The notes under the pieces were generated by a model that saw nothing but the letters and a program-made list of their open reading frames with translations, was not told the DNA's origin and made no database searches. The translations under genes and the position numbers were made by a program. This document shows positions 1 to 11,400 of a stretch of 64,000 nucleotides of DNA, in pieces (the stretch's first letter is position 1; each line of letters starts with the position of its first letter). This DNA is from Pithys albifrons albifrons (Eukaryota; Chordata; Aves; Passeriformes; Thamnophilidae), in NCBI RefSeq assembly GCF_047495875.1, contig NC_092460.1, positions 35,009,054 to 35,073,053 of the forward strand, given 5' to 3'.

Positions 1-1379
1 CACACTGATGGTTTGCATTATCCATATTTTTGATTCTAAATCCAACTTTTTTAGGATGAATGTGCTGAAGAAGGCAAGACTCATGATCAGGTTTGGTTAT
101 ACCGTATCTTTCACATTTTAGAGGCTTGCTTTCACAATTGGTGCTATTTGGTTGACTTATTCATTAGCATAACTTTTCATTAAAGTTTCTGAGTATTTGA
201 GGATGTTAATAGATTTAGAATTTTATTGCTGCTTCAAGAAGATGAAGAAGTTGGACTGTCGTTTTCTTCTGAATTTGAACAGAATTATCCTGCTAAGTTA
301 TCAAGCTCTGTGTCACTTTATATGCATTTTAAATTCACTAGTTTCTTTAATGTTTCCTGTAAGGGGAAATTCAAGTTGAATGCTGATTATGAAAATTTAA
401 TTTCTGGGAAGTCCTGAAAGACTATTCTGAGGTTCATTCCTCAGATTAAGAAAAAATATTGTAATTAAACTCTTTTCCTATATACACCAATCATTACAAT
501 TCTGTATGTTGCTAAGGGATCTTCCTAGAAATAACCAGAAGTTGATTTTTAAACAGTTTGCCATTAATATTTAAACTTACAATGTAGAAGGGAGGAAATC
601 TTAATTATAGAAATTGTATAAAATTGCGGTGTTTGTGATTATTCCCAGAGAGAGTGAAAAAGTGTTGAAATTAAAAGCAAGTAAGCATAGAATAATTACC
701 AGTGCTAGGAAAGTGGTAGAGTTATTTCTGGTGTGATTTAGAAAGATTAAATACATAAAATTATAACGTAGCTAGAAATCTATACTAAAATCCAGACTTC
801 ATCGAAGTGCTCAGGCCTACTGAATTTACTTAAGTCTTCTCTCTTCTAGACAGGCACGTATGGAATAAGAAAATACATAGTTAAATGAGAATTAACCACA
901 GGTAAAATTGATTGGCAACATCACCAGTGTCCTGAAAATGAAACATGTAAGAGTTACATATAATTGAGAACTTAAAAAAATATTGGGAAGCATAAGAAAA
1001 CAAACAAGCAAAATCTCAACAAAAGAACTGAAAAAAGGGAGAGGAGTTATGAACCAAATTTACTTATTCAGTGAAGTAATAAGGATACTTCACACATTTA
1101 GAACATTGTTTCTTCTATTCTAAAGATGGTAGAGATTTTTCAGTTAGAAGTCAAAGACTATTTGTAGCTGTCTCTTGCAGTAAATTTTTTTGAAACCACT
1201 TAATTAAGGGTCAGTAAAGTAGAACATATACAAGGAATAGAATTAGTAGCATAAGAAGAAACAATGTTTTTGACCTGCATATAATGTAATCTTAAACTAC
1301 TGGAGAGAGCACTATTGGCCTGGGTAACCTCCCAGCACTTTAAGGAAATACATCCTAGGGATTTCAGCGACTTATGTTA
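1..1379. other. non-coding sequence, nothing recognised
   Basis: AT-rich DNA with frequent stops in all frames. The short overlapping frames near 197-417 have no domain, no low-complexity bias typical of real short proteins and no splice context. No RNA gene or repeat family was recognised. Confidence 0.6.
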
Positions 1380-1445
1380 GAGAATCATAGAATTGTCTAG
1401 ATTAGAAAAGTCCTCTTAAGATCATCAAGTCCAACCATCATCTTC
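1380..1445 (-). repeat. CR1 LINE 3'-end fragment
   Basis: The plus strand reads AGAATCATAGAATTGTCTAG and continues to a 'catcaagtccaacc' motif. This is the reverse complement of the last ~65 bases of bird CR1 elements. Only the 3' terminus is present, the usual result of severe 5' truncation at CR1 insertion. Several substitutions against the younger copy at 55413 suggest it is older. Confidence 0.8.
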
Positions 1446-1516
1446 TAAAAATAGCTTTCATTCCTGTTTCTTCTGTTATTCCTCAAATTCTAGTGTACAC
1501 TTACAAAGTATCATTT

Positions 1517-2169
1517 TGTGCTAGTTTAAACGTAAACTGGCAGAAGTAAATGGACCCACCACAAGAGAGATTATAAGTCAGAGTTACAATTTAATGAAAG
1601 ATATTACCGTAAATACACTGACACAAAGAGAAATTGCTTTCAACTCACAAAACCCAGCAGTATAACCCAGTGTCCTGGGGCACAAACCCAAAGGGTTTGT
1701 TAGCCCTTGTGCTGAGACCTGCGTGGTTCCCCCAAGTCCAAAGCAAAAGGAAGTGAGAAACCTGTTGGTGCAGGTGATGGCTGTAGTCTGGTCAAGAGTG
1801 GTAGTCATAGTCTAGTTAAGAATGGTGTTCTTCTCCTGTCGAGGTCCTGCTGCTCCTCTGGATCTGACAAATGGTTTCCAAGGTCTTCTTACCCACCACT
1901 TATGTACCCTCAGAGAGCACCCAGTCCCTTCTCCTGGAGAGGGACTCACACAGTGGGTGATTAACTCTGGAGTCATGGGGTATCCCTGAACTGTTGATGG
2001 CCCCTTAGCAGCCACGCCCCCCTCAGGCTGGGTGTGAAGGTGCTAATGACTCCCTGGGCAGCTGCTGCCAATGGTCCATTGTCCATGGGAAAAGAATAGA
2101 GGGGGTAGAATACACAGCTTTGATCACCCCCACACTGTGATAACTGGTCCCACCTGCTGAACTAGGACA
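1517..2169 (-). mobile_element. solo LTR (bird endogenous-retrovirus type), copy A
   Basis: A 653-bp element starting TG and ending CA is flanked by a perfect 5-bp duplication, CATTT at 1512-1516 and 2170-2174. Its terminal bases form short inverted ends (TGTGCTAGTTT on the left, AACTAGGACA on the right). It aligns over most of its length with the copy at 17793-18538. On the minus strand an ATTAAA polyadenylation-type signal lies at 1595-1590, near the 3' side, so I orient it minus. No internal retroviral genes are attached, so it is a recombination-derived solo LTR. The 5-bp duplication fits an ERVL- or ERV1/K-like integrase; I do not assign the exact family. A ~24-bp direct duplication around 1782-1830 is single in copy B. 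Confidence 0.82.
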
Positions 2170-2174
2170 CATTT

Positions 2175-5100
2175 CTTGAGAAGTTTCAGAAGCTTTCTAA
2201 ACTTATAACTTTCCCATTTAGGCACCTCCAAGGAAGAAGGTGATTTGGTAAAGGCTTTCTGAATTTCTTTAGCATTTCTTAATCAAACATTTGATAGTCT
2301 TAATGAACCCAGTCTCATTTATCTGCCTATGGCCCATTTTTTTCATCTTGCTCCCAGTAAGAAGAGAATTATTAAAACATGTTTCCAATGGTGAACAAAG
2401 CTGACCTATAATTACTATTACACCAACTCAACAGTACAAAATATGGCAGTCAAAGACCAAATTCACTGCTGCATTTGAATCTTAGATTATTATTTAAACT
2501 GTTGAACTTTGTCTAAATAAAGCTCTGATTTTAATTCTCCTTGGACAGCCCTATCATGGATATAAGGCCTGAAAGCTATCCATTTTGAGAAATAAAGTTA
2601 GCTTCTAATCTCTATACAGTTTTGACACCATCTTCCAAATGAAAAAGCCATTTTTCATTATTATTTTCAAGGAGAGTAGCTTTTAACAGATGTAAACCAG
2701 TTACTCTAATATTATTTACTGGTAACACACAAGTAGCACAAAATTTGAGCACAAAATTACAGTGCTGTATTTCTTTTGCTTAGACAATCACAGAATGCAT
2801 TATTAGAGAATTGGGTGTAAGACATGTAAAATGAGGTAATATATTTTAGCTATTAATATATTTTTATTATTTATTACCCTTTTTCTGAAATTAGAAGTTA
2901 AAAGTTTTGAAATTTAAATTATTTTGGATCAGCTCAGGAAATTACATCATCTCCATGGAAATGTTAATTCCAGGTTTCCATCATCCCTCTGCTTATATTG
3001 AAATGGATGGGGTGGGTGAGGTGGAGGGTTGAGGAAGAAGGGGAGAAGGAGAGGAAGCTGTCAGTGAGAAAAGGCAATTAATACATAACAAGGTTTAGTT
3101 GAAATCTAATTTTCACCAGAAAGACCATTCTTCTGCTGATTAAACAATCAACTCCAGTGCTAAGAAAATAGCACAAAACTTACACAACTATCAAAAGAGA
3201 ATGAAGACTCAGCTAATTACTATAAATCAACTATACAGTGCCAAGAAGTTTCCAATCATGTAGGAGCAGTTCTTACTCACACTTTGGGGTTAGCATGTCC
3301 CAGCTGTAATTTACCATTGAAATGATATACAGATGTCAGTAATTCCAGGATTAGGCACAGTCCCCGAGCAAGAACAAGAGGGAATACAATTTATTATTTC
3401 ACTTGATAGCTAAAGTTAGAAATGTTTAAGAAAAAGATCTGTCTACACTGGCAGTTATAGCTTCTTTAAATTAGGAATATTCCCTGTGGTTCGACCCTCT
3501 CTAGGAAACTTAGTAATTTTTCACCTAGCATGACTATTATCCTGTGGCTAGTGGAAAACCAGCGGGCCACATATTTCAACAAAATTGTGACAACAATTAA
3601 GAAAACCCACCATCTGGGTTGATGAATATGTTATAAGTCTGTCCTTCAATCTCACAAAGCCCCCACTGCTGGTCAACAACTCATATATATTTGATAACAC
3701 AATTTCCTGTGTAAGAAAGTACAAGCATGATGGCATTTCCCAAGTGACTAGACAAAATGGAATCAAGGAGGAGGGAGGATGGGAAATGGGACTATGATAT
3801 GATTTTGATTTCAAAATCTCCATGGAATAAACAATAATAAACATGTTCTCTCTCCTTGTAGAATAAGGAAAATTGCATCAGTAATGACCATATTTGATTA
3901 GGAAATGATCTAGAATACCAGAACTCTTTGTGGAACTTGTTCCAATCAAATAAATGATAAATAACCTAAGAAATGACAGCAAAAGGCAGCAATATTATTA
4001 TGTAATTAAACTCCTTTCAGCAAATAAATCTAAGGACAGAAAAAGCCATTAGTCCTCTTGCTCTAGTGAAGTCAAAGAATTAGGATAAATTCTTCATTTA
4101 GCAGCAACTATACTACAAAATTATTGTAGGAAAATTATACTTCAAATATATATATGTATGTATCTATAAATAGCTTATTTTTACGACCCTTGTGAGATAA
4201 CAATGTAGTGAAGGTGAGTTGTATGACATGGAAAGTGAAAAAGAAAGCAGGGAGCATCATAGTTCTGTTTTCAAATGCTCCTGTTTTATGATTTAATTTT
4301 TCTGCTGGCTGAGAAGTCACTAGCTTGTTTTTTCTTGGCTTCTCTTTAAAATAATCTTACAGCCATATATTTCCTTTACATTTCATGTAGCACTAAAATA
4401 CTTATTTCAACAGGTGAGACATATTCCAGCTTGCAGGTGTCCCAAGACAGACCCCAGCACTGCTGGCTGTGAAGTCCATAATTGTACCTGGGACACACAT
4501 GAACCTCCCCAAACAGGATCAAAGGCCAGAAGTAGTTTTCACAACACCTAGAAGGAAAATATTTGTGAAAAGTGAGTTTGCTTAGCTCTACCAGAAGATA
4601 TTTCATCTCTTAGCAGCACAGGCTAGATACATCACTGCTATATAATAGAATTTTTAAAAAATAGAAACAGTGGACCCAACAATGACACAAAGAGAATGTG
4701 TAGAGCAAAACAGGGGAACAATTCTTCCACCAAAAGTAAGAGCATCAAAGGCAGAGGGGAGAAGGAGACAGAGGTACAGAACAGGGAGGAGAGAAGCCGC
4801 AGCAGGCAGCAGCAGGATCTGTGGGGGATGAGACCACAGGAAAGTTGAGACCCACTACCAGAAAGTTCCCCTGTGAACTTCAAGAATAAGCAATTGTCAC
4901 TGGGAGATGTTATTTCTCTTATAATTTTCTTCTAGAAACTGTATCTAAATCCATATAAGCAGACAAAGACATATTTTTTCTTGGCTTTTTGTCCAGACAT
5001 ATTATATTTTGCATATTTGGACCAGAGCTTGCCAAATATACATAATTTTCAAATCTGGAGTTTTATTTCAAGCATAACTTAATTACATTTAAAATTTATT

Positions 5101-6135
5101 TTAACCAGTTTGAAATTGAAACTCCCATAAGCTGTGTTTTTCATAACAACTTTTGTTATTTGGATTCAGAGAGGAGTAGTTAAAAGACTTATTTCCTCAG
5201 GACAAGTTGCCATATCGCATTGCTGCCAATTGCCGAACAGACTGCACCTGCCTCTGATATCCACCGAGTCTGGCCATTGTCAAAGTAAACAAGCAACGGG
5301 GCTGATTCAGTGGAGCAGTTCCCATGCCTGTAAACTCTCACCAGGTTTCAATTCATCTCAGCAGTCCTCCTCCTCTTCCCACTCCCCCCAACAATCAAAT
5401 CCCCATGTTTAACTTTCTGCCATGAGTCCAGTGCACATACTGACAAATACCTAATTACTGGAATTGCATAGCTCTGATGCCTCTTGGAGCTCACTTCTGT
5501 CGTTATTCAGCAGGAAGATCCATATATTTTTATAATTTTGGTAATGACTACTTAGCCCCAAGCAAAGGCAGCTGTGTCCTGGTGCTCACACCCTGCCTCA
5601 GTCCATCTCATTGCTGGTGTTAGCACACAGTGCGTCAGGATCATGGTGCAAAGTGAAGTGGCCTCATTAGCATCCCTTGACTTAAAAAGGATAAAACTTA
5701 AAATGAATCCATCTGGTTTCAGTACTGCTTTGTTTGTACTTTCTAATGCTGGGTTTTGGCAGGCCCAGGCACTATTTATTCATCACTGTTGTCAGTTATC
5801 CATTCATCCAGGCACAGAATTTTGAATAGGAGTGTTCACTTACTCAGGCAAATTTTTCTCTGCATATTTGTTTGTCTTTTTGGATACAAGTGCCAAATAT
5901 TTATTTGAAAGTGAAATCCTGAAGAGCAGTCATGTGAAAGAGAAAAGACTGGGAAGAAAGTGAACAAGGTATGTTTAATGGCACTCAACCTGCATTTTTT
6001 GTCAGCAGATCCCTCTTATTTTTCTGTATAATGAGCTTCAATGTACTCAGAATTTCTCCCCTATGCTGAGAAAAAAGCAAGACATCTTGACACCTGTTTG
6101 TAATTTGCATATTTGTTTTTTTTTTCTTCTTAGAT
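2175..6135. other. non-coding sequence, mostly unrecognised
   Basis: I see no gene here. The frames at 3548-3844, 4638-4883 and 5134-5412 have no recognisable domains. A moderately CpG-containing patch near 5205-5300 includes a forkhead-like GTAAACAA word, which is not enough to call an element. Confidence 0.55.
3003..3060 (+). repeat. G-rich purine tract
   Basis: A strand-asymmetric stretch of G and A with several GGG/GGGG runs, starting near GATGGGGTGGGTGAGG. It is low complexity. A G-quadruplex on the plus strand is possible, but one loop would be long. Confidence 0.5.
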
Positions 6136-6288
6136 ATATCATAGAGTCATGGAGTGGTTTGGGTTGATAGGGACCATAAAGTTCATCTAGTTCCAACTCC
6201 CTGCCATAGGTAGAAACACCTTCCACTAGACCAGTCTGTTCAGAGCTCCATCCATCCTGGCCTTGAACAGTTTCAGGGATAGGAATAT
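6136..6288 (-). repeat. CR1 LINE 3'-end fragment
   Basis: The reverse complement of a CR1 3' end. The plus strand begins ATCATAGAGTCATGGAGTGG and runs through the 'ccaactccctgccat' and 'ccttgaacagtttcaggga' words that mark the CR1 3' region. It covers ~150 bp and is 5' truncated. The wording matches the same subfamily type as the plus-strand copy at 25195-25556 rather than the one at 55413. Confidence 0.85.
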
Positions 6289-8100
6289 GCAAACCAGTCC
6301 TATGATTTGCAGAAAGCAATCCCTTTGAGAGCAAAAATAAGGAAGGAGAGGATTACAAGGTGAATGGACACTCTTAATATAGTGATGAGCACTTGCTGGG
6401 CAAAAGATTTCCAGAGATTACAGAGAAATTATTGTGCCCATTCAGTGTCTCAGTGACTTCTCAGTAAGGGTGGAGATGGCAGTTTCAGCCATAGTCCTCA
6501 GTGTCAGTGTGTACAGAAAACATGGCTTAGCTGTCTAATTCAGATAATGGGATTGCTGAAATGACAGCTAAAATTTCCTTATTCACCAAGTGTATGATGA
6601 ACTCCTTTCTTTTCCTGGAAAATACTCATCACACAAAGGTCAGGAGGGACAAAGTTCTTATGGGATACTGTTTGATTTGAAGTCTCAGGTGTCCTAAATA
6701 GTTCCTTATTTAGTTCTACCTGACTCTACAGCTGGATGGAATTTACCTACTGCTGTGAATGTTTCAATAACTGTAGCCCAAAACTTCACTAGAGTTGCAG
6801 TTCACAGTTCTTTAATTTCTTCACACCATTAACCTTCTTAAAACTGAATCTCTGCTCACTGCAGTAAACCCACTGCTGTTATATGTAATATAGGTAAGAA
6901 TCCCTCAGAGGGAAATATAAATAGCAATAAGTTATATCCTGCTCAGCAGAAGAAATACTGTATGTATGATAGTTTATATCATTGTGGACTAGGAGATTTT
7001 GGCTGGCTAAAAAACTCACTGATTTTTAAATAAGCTTTAATTTATGTAGCCTCTGCTCAAATTAGAGATGATTTCAATGCATTTGTGAAAATACTTAGCA
7101 CTGATGTAGTTTCACAGATACAGAAATGGAGTCTTTTATTATGCCTTGCTAAATAGTTGTGGCTGAATTGTCTAGTATCTAATCAAGACAACTAATGCAT
7201 TCATGTTTGAAAAATCACAAGAAGTGGAAGTTATTTATTACAGAAGTAAGGTACTGCGAATAGAAATCAACTTGAAAGTAACAGGATAAGGGTTAGAAGG
7301 AGTGAATTTAGATAAACAAAATAGCATCGTGGTAATCTTTCACTTGTAGAAGGATGCAGATAGACATAATATCATAAAACCATTTTTCGTTTTATTCAAA
7401 TGAAAAGTTGTAGAATCAAAAAAAAATTTAAAAAATATTAAGTAAACAAATACATCTACATAAGAAACTCCAGCTATTTTATCTATTGTAATTTAATTTT
7501 GGGGAAGTATTTTCAATGTCATCACAGCACTTCAGAGATGATAAGCATGTTATGGAGTTGTTGGAATCCTCATCCTCATGAAGTTACTCCAGTTTCTCAG
7601 AAACCACAGTATTTGGACAAGAAGAAATTTGCACTACATTTATGCAAACTTTTTCAACTTTAAATTATTTGGATCAGTAAGTCTTCTCCATTGTATGGGA
7701 AAAATCCCTTTCCAACATTCCCATTAGATAAATAGACAAGGACAGTGGGAAGAAGAATAAAGAACTGATTTTGATCATATTTGGAGCATTTGAAAAAGAT
7801 CAGTCCTTCTGATGGATGAAAAATGTTTCCCTCTTTGCTAGAGAGACTCCAATTCTCCCACTCATCCTTTGAAGTCTGTGATAATTTCTACTTTTGTCTT
7901 TAGAAAATAGCTTATATAACAAAACAAGCAAACAAACAAATTACTTCCCCTAAGCTTCCTCAATCCTTTTCTCAAGGTAAAATTTTTGATTTATTCAGTC
8001 TGGAGTTCTAGAGGGCCATTTGGTTCCACAACACAAAGCATTGCACCTGTTTTCAAAGCATCCTCTTTCTATAGCTTTACTGTTCTAGCTCTATAGCAAT
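6289..8100. other. non-coding sequence, nothing recognised
   Basis: AT-rich with no long frame and no repeat family I can name. The last nine bases before 8101 (TATAGCAAT) look like one side of the target duplication of the neighbouring SINE. Confidence 0.55.
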
Positions 8101-8114
8101 GTATGTATGTATGG
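8101..8114 (-). repeat. CATA microsatellite tail of the SINE
   Basis: The plus strand is GTATGTATGTATGG, i.e. CCATACATACATAC on the minus strand, directly next to the putative target duplication. A short tandem tail is typical of RTE-clade LINEs and the SINEs they move; CR1 elements end in a different 8-bp repeat. Confidence 0.7.
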
Positions 8115-8299
8115 CCAAACTTCGCGAATGCAGATTTGGGAAGGGCTCTCCCCATGTGGATGTGCCCTTCCAGTCTGTGCAGTGGATTTTTTAGGTGAGG
8201 CACAGCGTGCACAGAACTGGCCCCACCTTTTAAGTCCTAAGGTCCACCTGCCACGGCCGAGCGAGCTTGGACAGTGACAGTGAAGTCCTCAGGACTGTC

Positions 8300-8357
8300 A
8301 CAGCACCCGGTACTAACCGGCGCTGACCCTGCTGAGCATCCGAGATCTGACGGGATG
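8300..8357 (-). pseudogene. 5S rRNA-derived segment inside the SINE
   Basis: On the minus strand the segment carries GATCTCGGATGCTCAGCAGG and then GGTTAGTACCGGGTGCTGT. These match the central 5S rRNA (the GATCTCGGAAGCTAAGCAGGG region and GGTTAGTAC) joined directly to the 5S 3' end (ACCGGGTGCTGT). About 25 nt that normally lie between GTTAGTAC and ACCGGGTG are missing, which includes the box C part of the 5S internal promoter. The 5' part of 5S is also absent. Transcription of the SINE would therefore depend on the upstream tRNA A and B boxes. Confidence 0.82.
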
Positions 8358-8390
8358 GGATGGCAGGGAGGCATTGAACTGCCAGCGGAC

Positions 8391-8462
8391 GGTCCCACTG
8401 AGACTCGAACTCACGACCTTTGGATTCAGAGTCCAGAGTGCTCTCCATTATACCACGGGACC
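8391..8462 (-). pseudogene. tRNA-Gln(CTG)-like head of the SINE
   Basis: Exactly 72 nt, the usual length of eukaryotic tRNA-Gln. The acceptor ends GGTCCCG and TGGGACC pair at all seven positions with one G:T wobble. The A box lies at about 8455-8444 (TGGTATAATGG) and the B box at 8410-8402 (GTTCGAGTC). The anticodon loop CTCTGAA (8431-8425) places anticodon CTG at 8429-8427. One C:A mismatch in the anticodon stem and a G:G in the T stem differ from a canonical gene. No pol III T-run terminator follows it; the SINE body does. It is therefore the RNA polymerase III promoter region of a SINE rather than a working tRNA gene, although a tRNA scanner might report it. Confidence 0.85.
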
Positions 8463-8479
8463 ACCCCATATAGAGCAAT

Positions 8480-11400
8480 AATGCAATATTAAAGATTGAA
8501 AGATGAAGAATCCAGACTAAAATGTAAAAACTTTTAAAAAACCTAAACCAAAGAAAGTACAATGCTTCTCCTCAGATTTCATCTAAGCCAGTGGAGAGGT
8601 CTTACATATTTCACTGTAAACCTTAGGAATTATAAATATGTAGAGAATACTCTCTCTGACCTGAGACACTAGTCAAAATTCACAGCTGAACAGGGCTCTT
8701 TATTTACAGGAGGGCAGCCCATAAAGTTCTGGGCCATTGCTTTTAGCAGTTGACCCATCCCCTCAGCACCTTTTTGTTTCACTTAGGGCATTTGATCATC
8801 CCTACAACTGAACTATTAAATGTACTTTGTCCATGAGCTGGCTTTAATGCAAACTTCAATTCTCTTTTCATTTGGTTTCCTGTCATCACCCATTTCTCCC
8901 TGCAGTACAGCATTGCTGCATGGAGGCAGGCTGGCATTTAAGAATCTATATTAGTACAGTGGTACATAGTAAGATAGTATATGCAATGGATGGGTTTAGG
9001 GCTCAATAGTATTTTACTAATGAGCACATTCATTAAATTTAATCTTCTACTGTTAAACTAATAAAAAGAGCCATTTAAAATTGAGTCAACAAAGAGCTAC
9101 AATGAACAATTACCTGGATTTCCATTCACTATCCCTTTAAAGCACCAAATTTCACATTGAAAAAGTAGTCTTTTTTGTTCACTAGATTCATATAATTGTT
9201 ATGGACAATTTCAAACATTTAGATTCTCAGTCATTAATACATGGCATAACTGGAACATAATAAACAAAAATTTAAGCTAATAAATGTTCATATTGTTTGT
9301 GCAAATGAGTGTAGCTTGAGCACAGTACCTGGAAACCAGGAATCTGACTTAGCTTCCCTCTACAGTCTCAGTACTTCATATGTGGTCTGCCTCATTTTTC
9401 TACCTGCCAGGCAAAGACATTTTCACTCACTGCACAGGAGATTGTGAAGAGGTGTCATCTCGTACTTCAGTGTCTTTGGAGATATCTGTGGCCTTCTTAT
9501 TCACATCTCTCTGTCAATGGAGGACCTGGAATCAGTCTTCATGCCTTGAAGAGACATTGATATTAAAGATTATAATTTTTTTTATTCAACTGAACATCAG
9601 CACTCTCCACAGTAAATCCTTTCATCTCTTAGAGACTGGGAAGTTCTGATGTTTGACACTCTGCCTGTTTTACTTAAATCCCAACTAGACATTTTGTGGG
9701 TAAGACACAGCTTTTTTTGAGAGAGAACACCCACACTTCTCTTTCAATCTCTTAGAAACTTTAAGGGAAAACTAACTCCTGGCTGAAATACTTCTCAAAT
9801 GTAAATTACATTTCAGATCTTACTGACTCCCACCTCTGGTGCCCTGAGACTTCTCTTCACAGCCACTGCCTTTCTGAACTCCTTTGATTAAGTCTTTCAA
9901 ATTTAAAACCAGGGGGAAAGTGGTTCCTGTGCCTTGGATGCTGACATTTGTTTCGACGCAGGTGTAGGGAAATTTCCCCTTTAAAATTACATTTCTAGAC
10001 AACCCTATAAAGGACCACTGGCCCTTCTTTCTTGCTGATTCTTACTGTACACAAAAAAACTGGAAGATACTCTCTCAGACAGAAAGGCCCTGTTTGCAAA
10101 TGTATCAATTTATTTTGAAGGAAGGGAGTAGAGCACTGCAGTTATACTAAGTTTCTGCATGCTAATATGCCCTCACCTTCACTTTCTCACATCCTTTTTG
10201 CACTGTCAGATCATATTTCAGCACAGTTCCTAAAAAATCACAGATATGTCTGTGTAAGCTAATTTTTAAGTGGAATAGGATAAAGGCTTGAGAAGTTCTG
10301 TCAGAAAAGCAGTTTTCATATCATGCTTGATTTCTAGCTCAGCTTCAAACCTCAGGAGATCGTGCTGGTGCAGAGTGATTCAAAGCATATTCAAATAAGG
10401 GCTTTAGCAACTAAACAGGACTTTGGCATACTTTGGACACAAATGGCAGGATGGATGTTTTCACACTGTCCCCTGTAACCTTCAAGGTAGCAGGTCAAAT
10501 ATAGAGTGACTATTACCAGCCTTTAAATCCTCTCACTTAACCACTCTTTCTCTCTGAACTCTCTATCTGCCCTTCTTATCAACATTAAAAGGGACTCAAG
10601 ATGCACCCTTCTGTTACCAGTCTCTCCAGCACAGGCAATACCTCTTCTCCAGGTACCTGTCCCTTTGAATCCTGTGCTGTACAAACTAACTCCCCAAGTG
10701 CAGTGTAAGAAGCTAAGCAGGGTAACTCGAAGCTCAGTCTGTCCTCTGGAGCTGGGCTCCATTGTAAGTCTAGCCAGGAGCGATTTACCTGGACGGGGTA
10801 CACACAAAGCCCAACAACTCAAACACCCAGTTTTATGGAACGTAAATAAACAGTCAGCATGTGAGATTCTTATGGACCTAATGCATCTGGAGAAAGGGCT
10901 CCTACAAATACTGTCCTCAAAGTGCCGCAGGAACACCAAAAAAACATTTTATCCATTAATTCATTATGAAAAAATACCTTAAAAAATTCTCCATGATGCT
11001 CTGTTTTGTGCACCCTTTGCAAACACTGAAATTGTCTCATCCCTAAAAGCACATAAACTTCATAGGTTTTGTACTGTTGTTCTAAATAAAAATTTAGCTG
11101 CTCAGGTGTAGAATTTTAATCTGTGTAAACCTGCTCCAGCATCACTACTTTTTCTCAACTGATTTGATCTGTAGACTAAGTGCCAGTGGCATTTTCATTT
11201 TTCACATGAGCTCATCAGTTGTAGCTTTTCTCCAGATTATTTTCTTGACAGGTGTGTGTTTTGGCCCTGTTTGATATGGTACTATAGCTTTATCTTGTCA
11301 GATAAATGTCCTCAGTTAGCTCATGTGGGAAGCTCCCCATTTGAACTAAATGTGTGTGTAAAGTAAGCATGATACTATACACATAATCCAAAGGTACTTA

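Larger units (their letters stand above)
8101..8466 (-). mobile_element. composite tRNA-Gln/5S rRNA SINE with CATA tail
   Basis: Read on the minus strand, this ~365-bp element has four parts. A tRNA-Gln-like head (8462-8391) comes first, then a 5S rRNA-like segment (8357-8300), then a ~185-bp body of no origin I recognise, then a tail of CATA repeats (8114-8101). It contains well over a dozen CpG dinucleotides, while the flanks have almost none, which suggests a fairly recent insertion. Imperfect flanking duplications, TATAGCAAT (8092-8100) and TATAGAGCAAT (8469-8479), support a target-primed insertion. Known families do combine tRNA and 5S parts (AmnSINE1, for example, has 5S first), but here the tRNA part is upstream. 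The microsatellite-type tail is unlike CR1 ends and resembles RTE-clade LINE ends, so I infer an RTE partner. Open frames of 72-110 codons across it are chance. Confidence 0.88.

Noticed and set aside
8230..8562. 110-codon minus-strand frame and 72-codon plus-strand frame
   Set aside because: Both lie across the SINE and arise from its GC-rich tRNA and 5S parts. They are not proteins.
10709..10723. GAAGCTAAGCAGGGT, an exact match to the box A part of 5S rRNA
   Set aside because: Similarity stops on both sides of the 15 bases. There is no box C, no 5S length and no SINE context, so it is probably coincidence or an unreadable scrap.
10523..10939. 138-codon minus-strand frame
   Set aside because: No known domain, overlapped by a 105-codon frame on the other strand, and no splice or promoter context.
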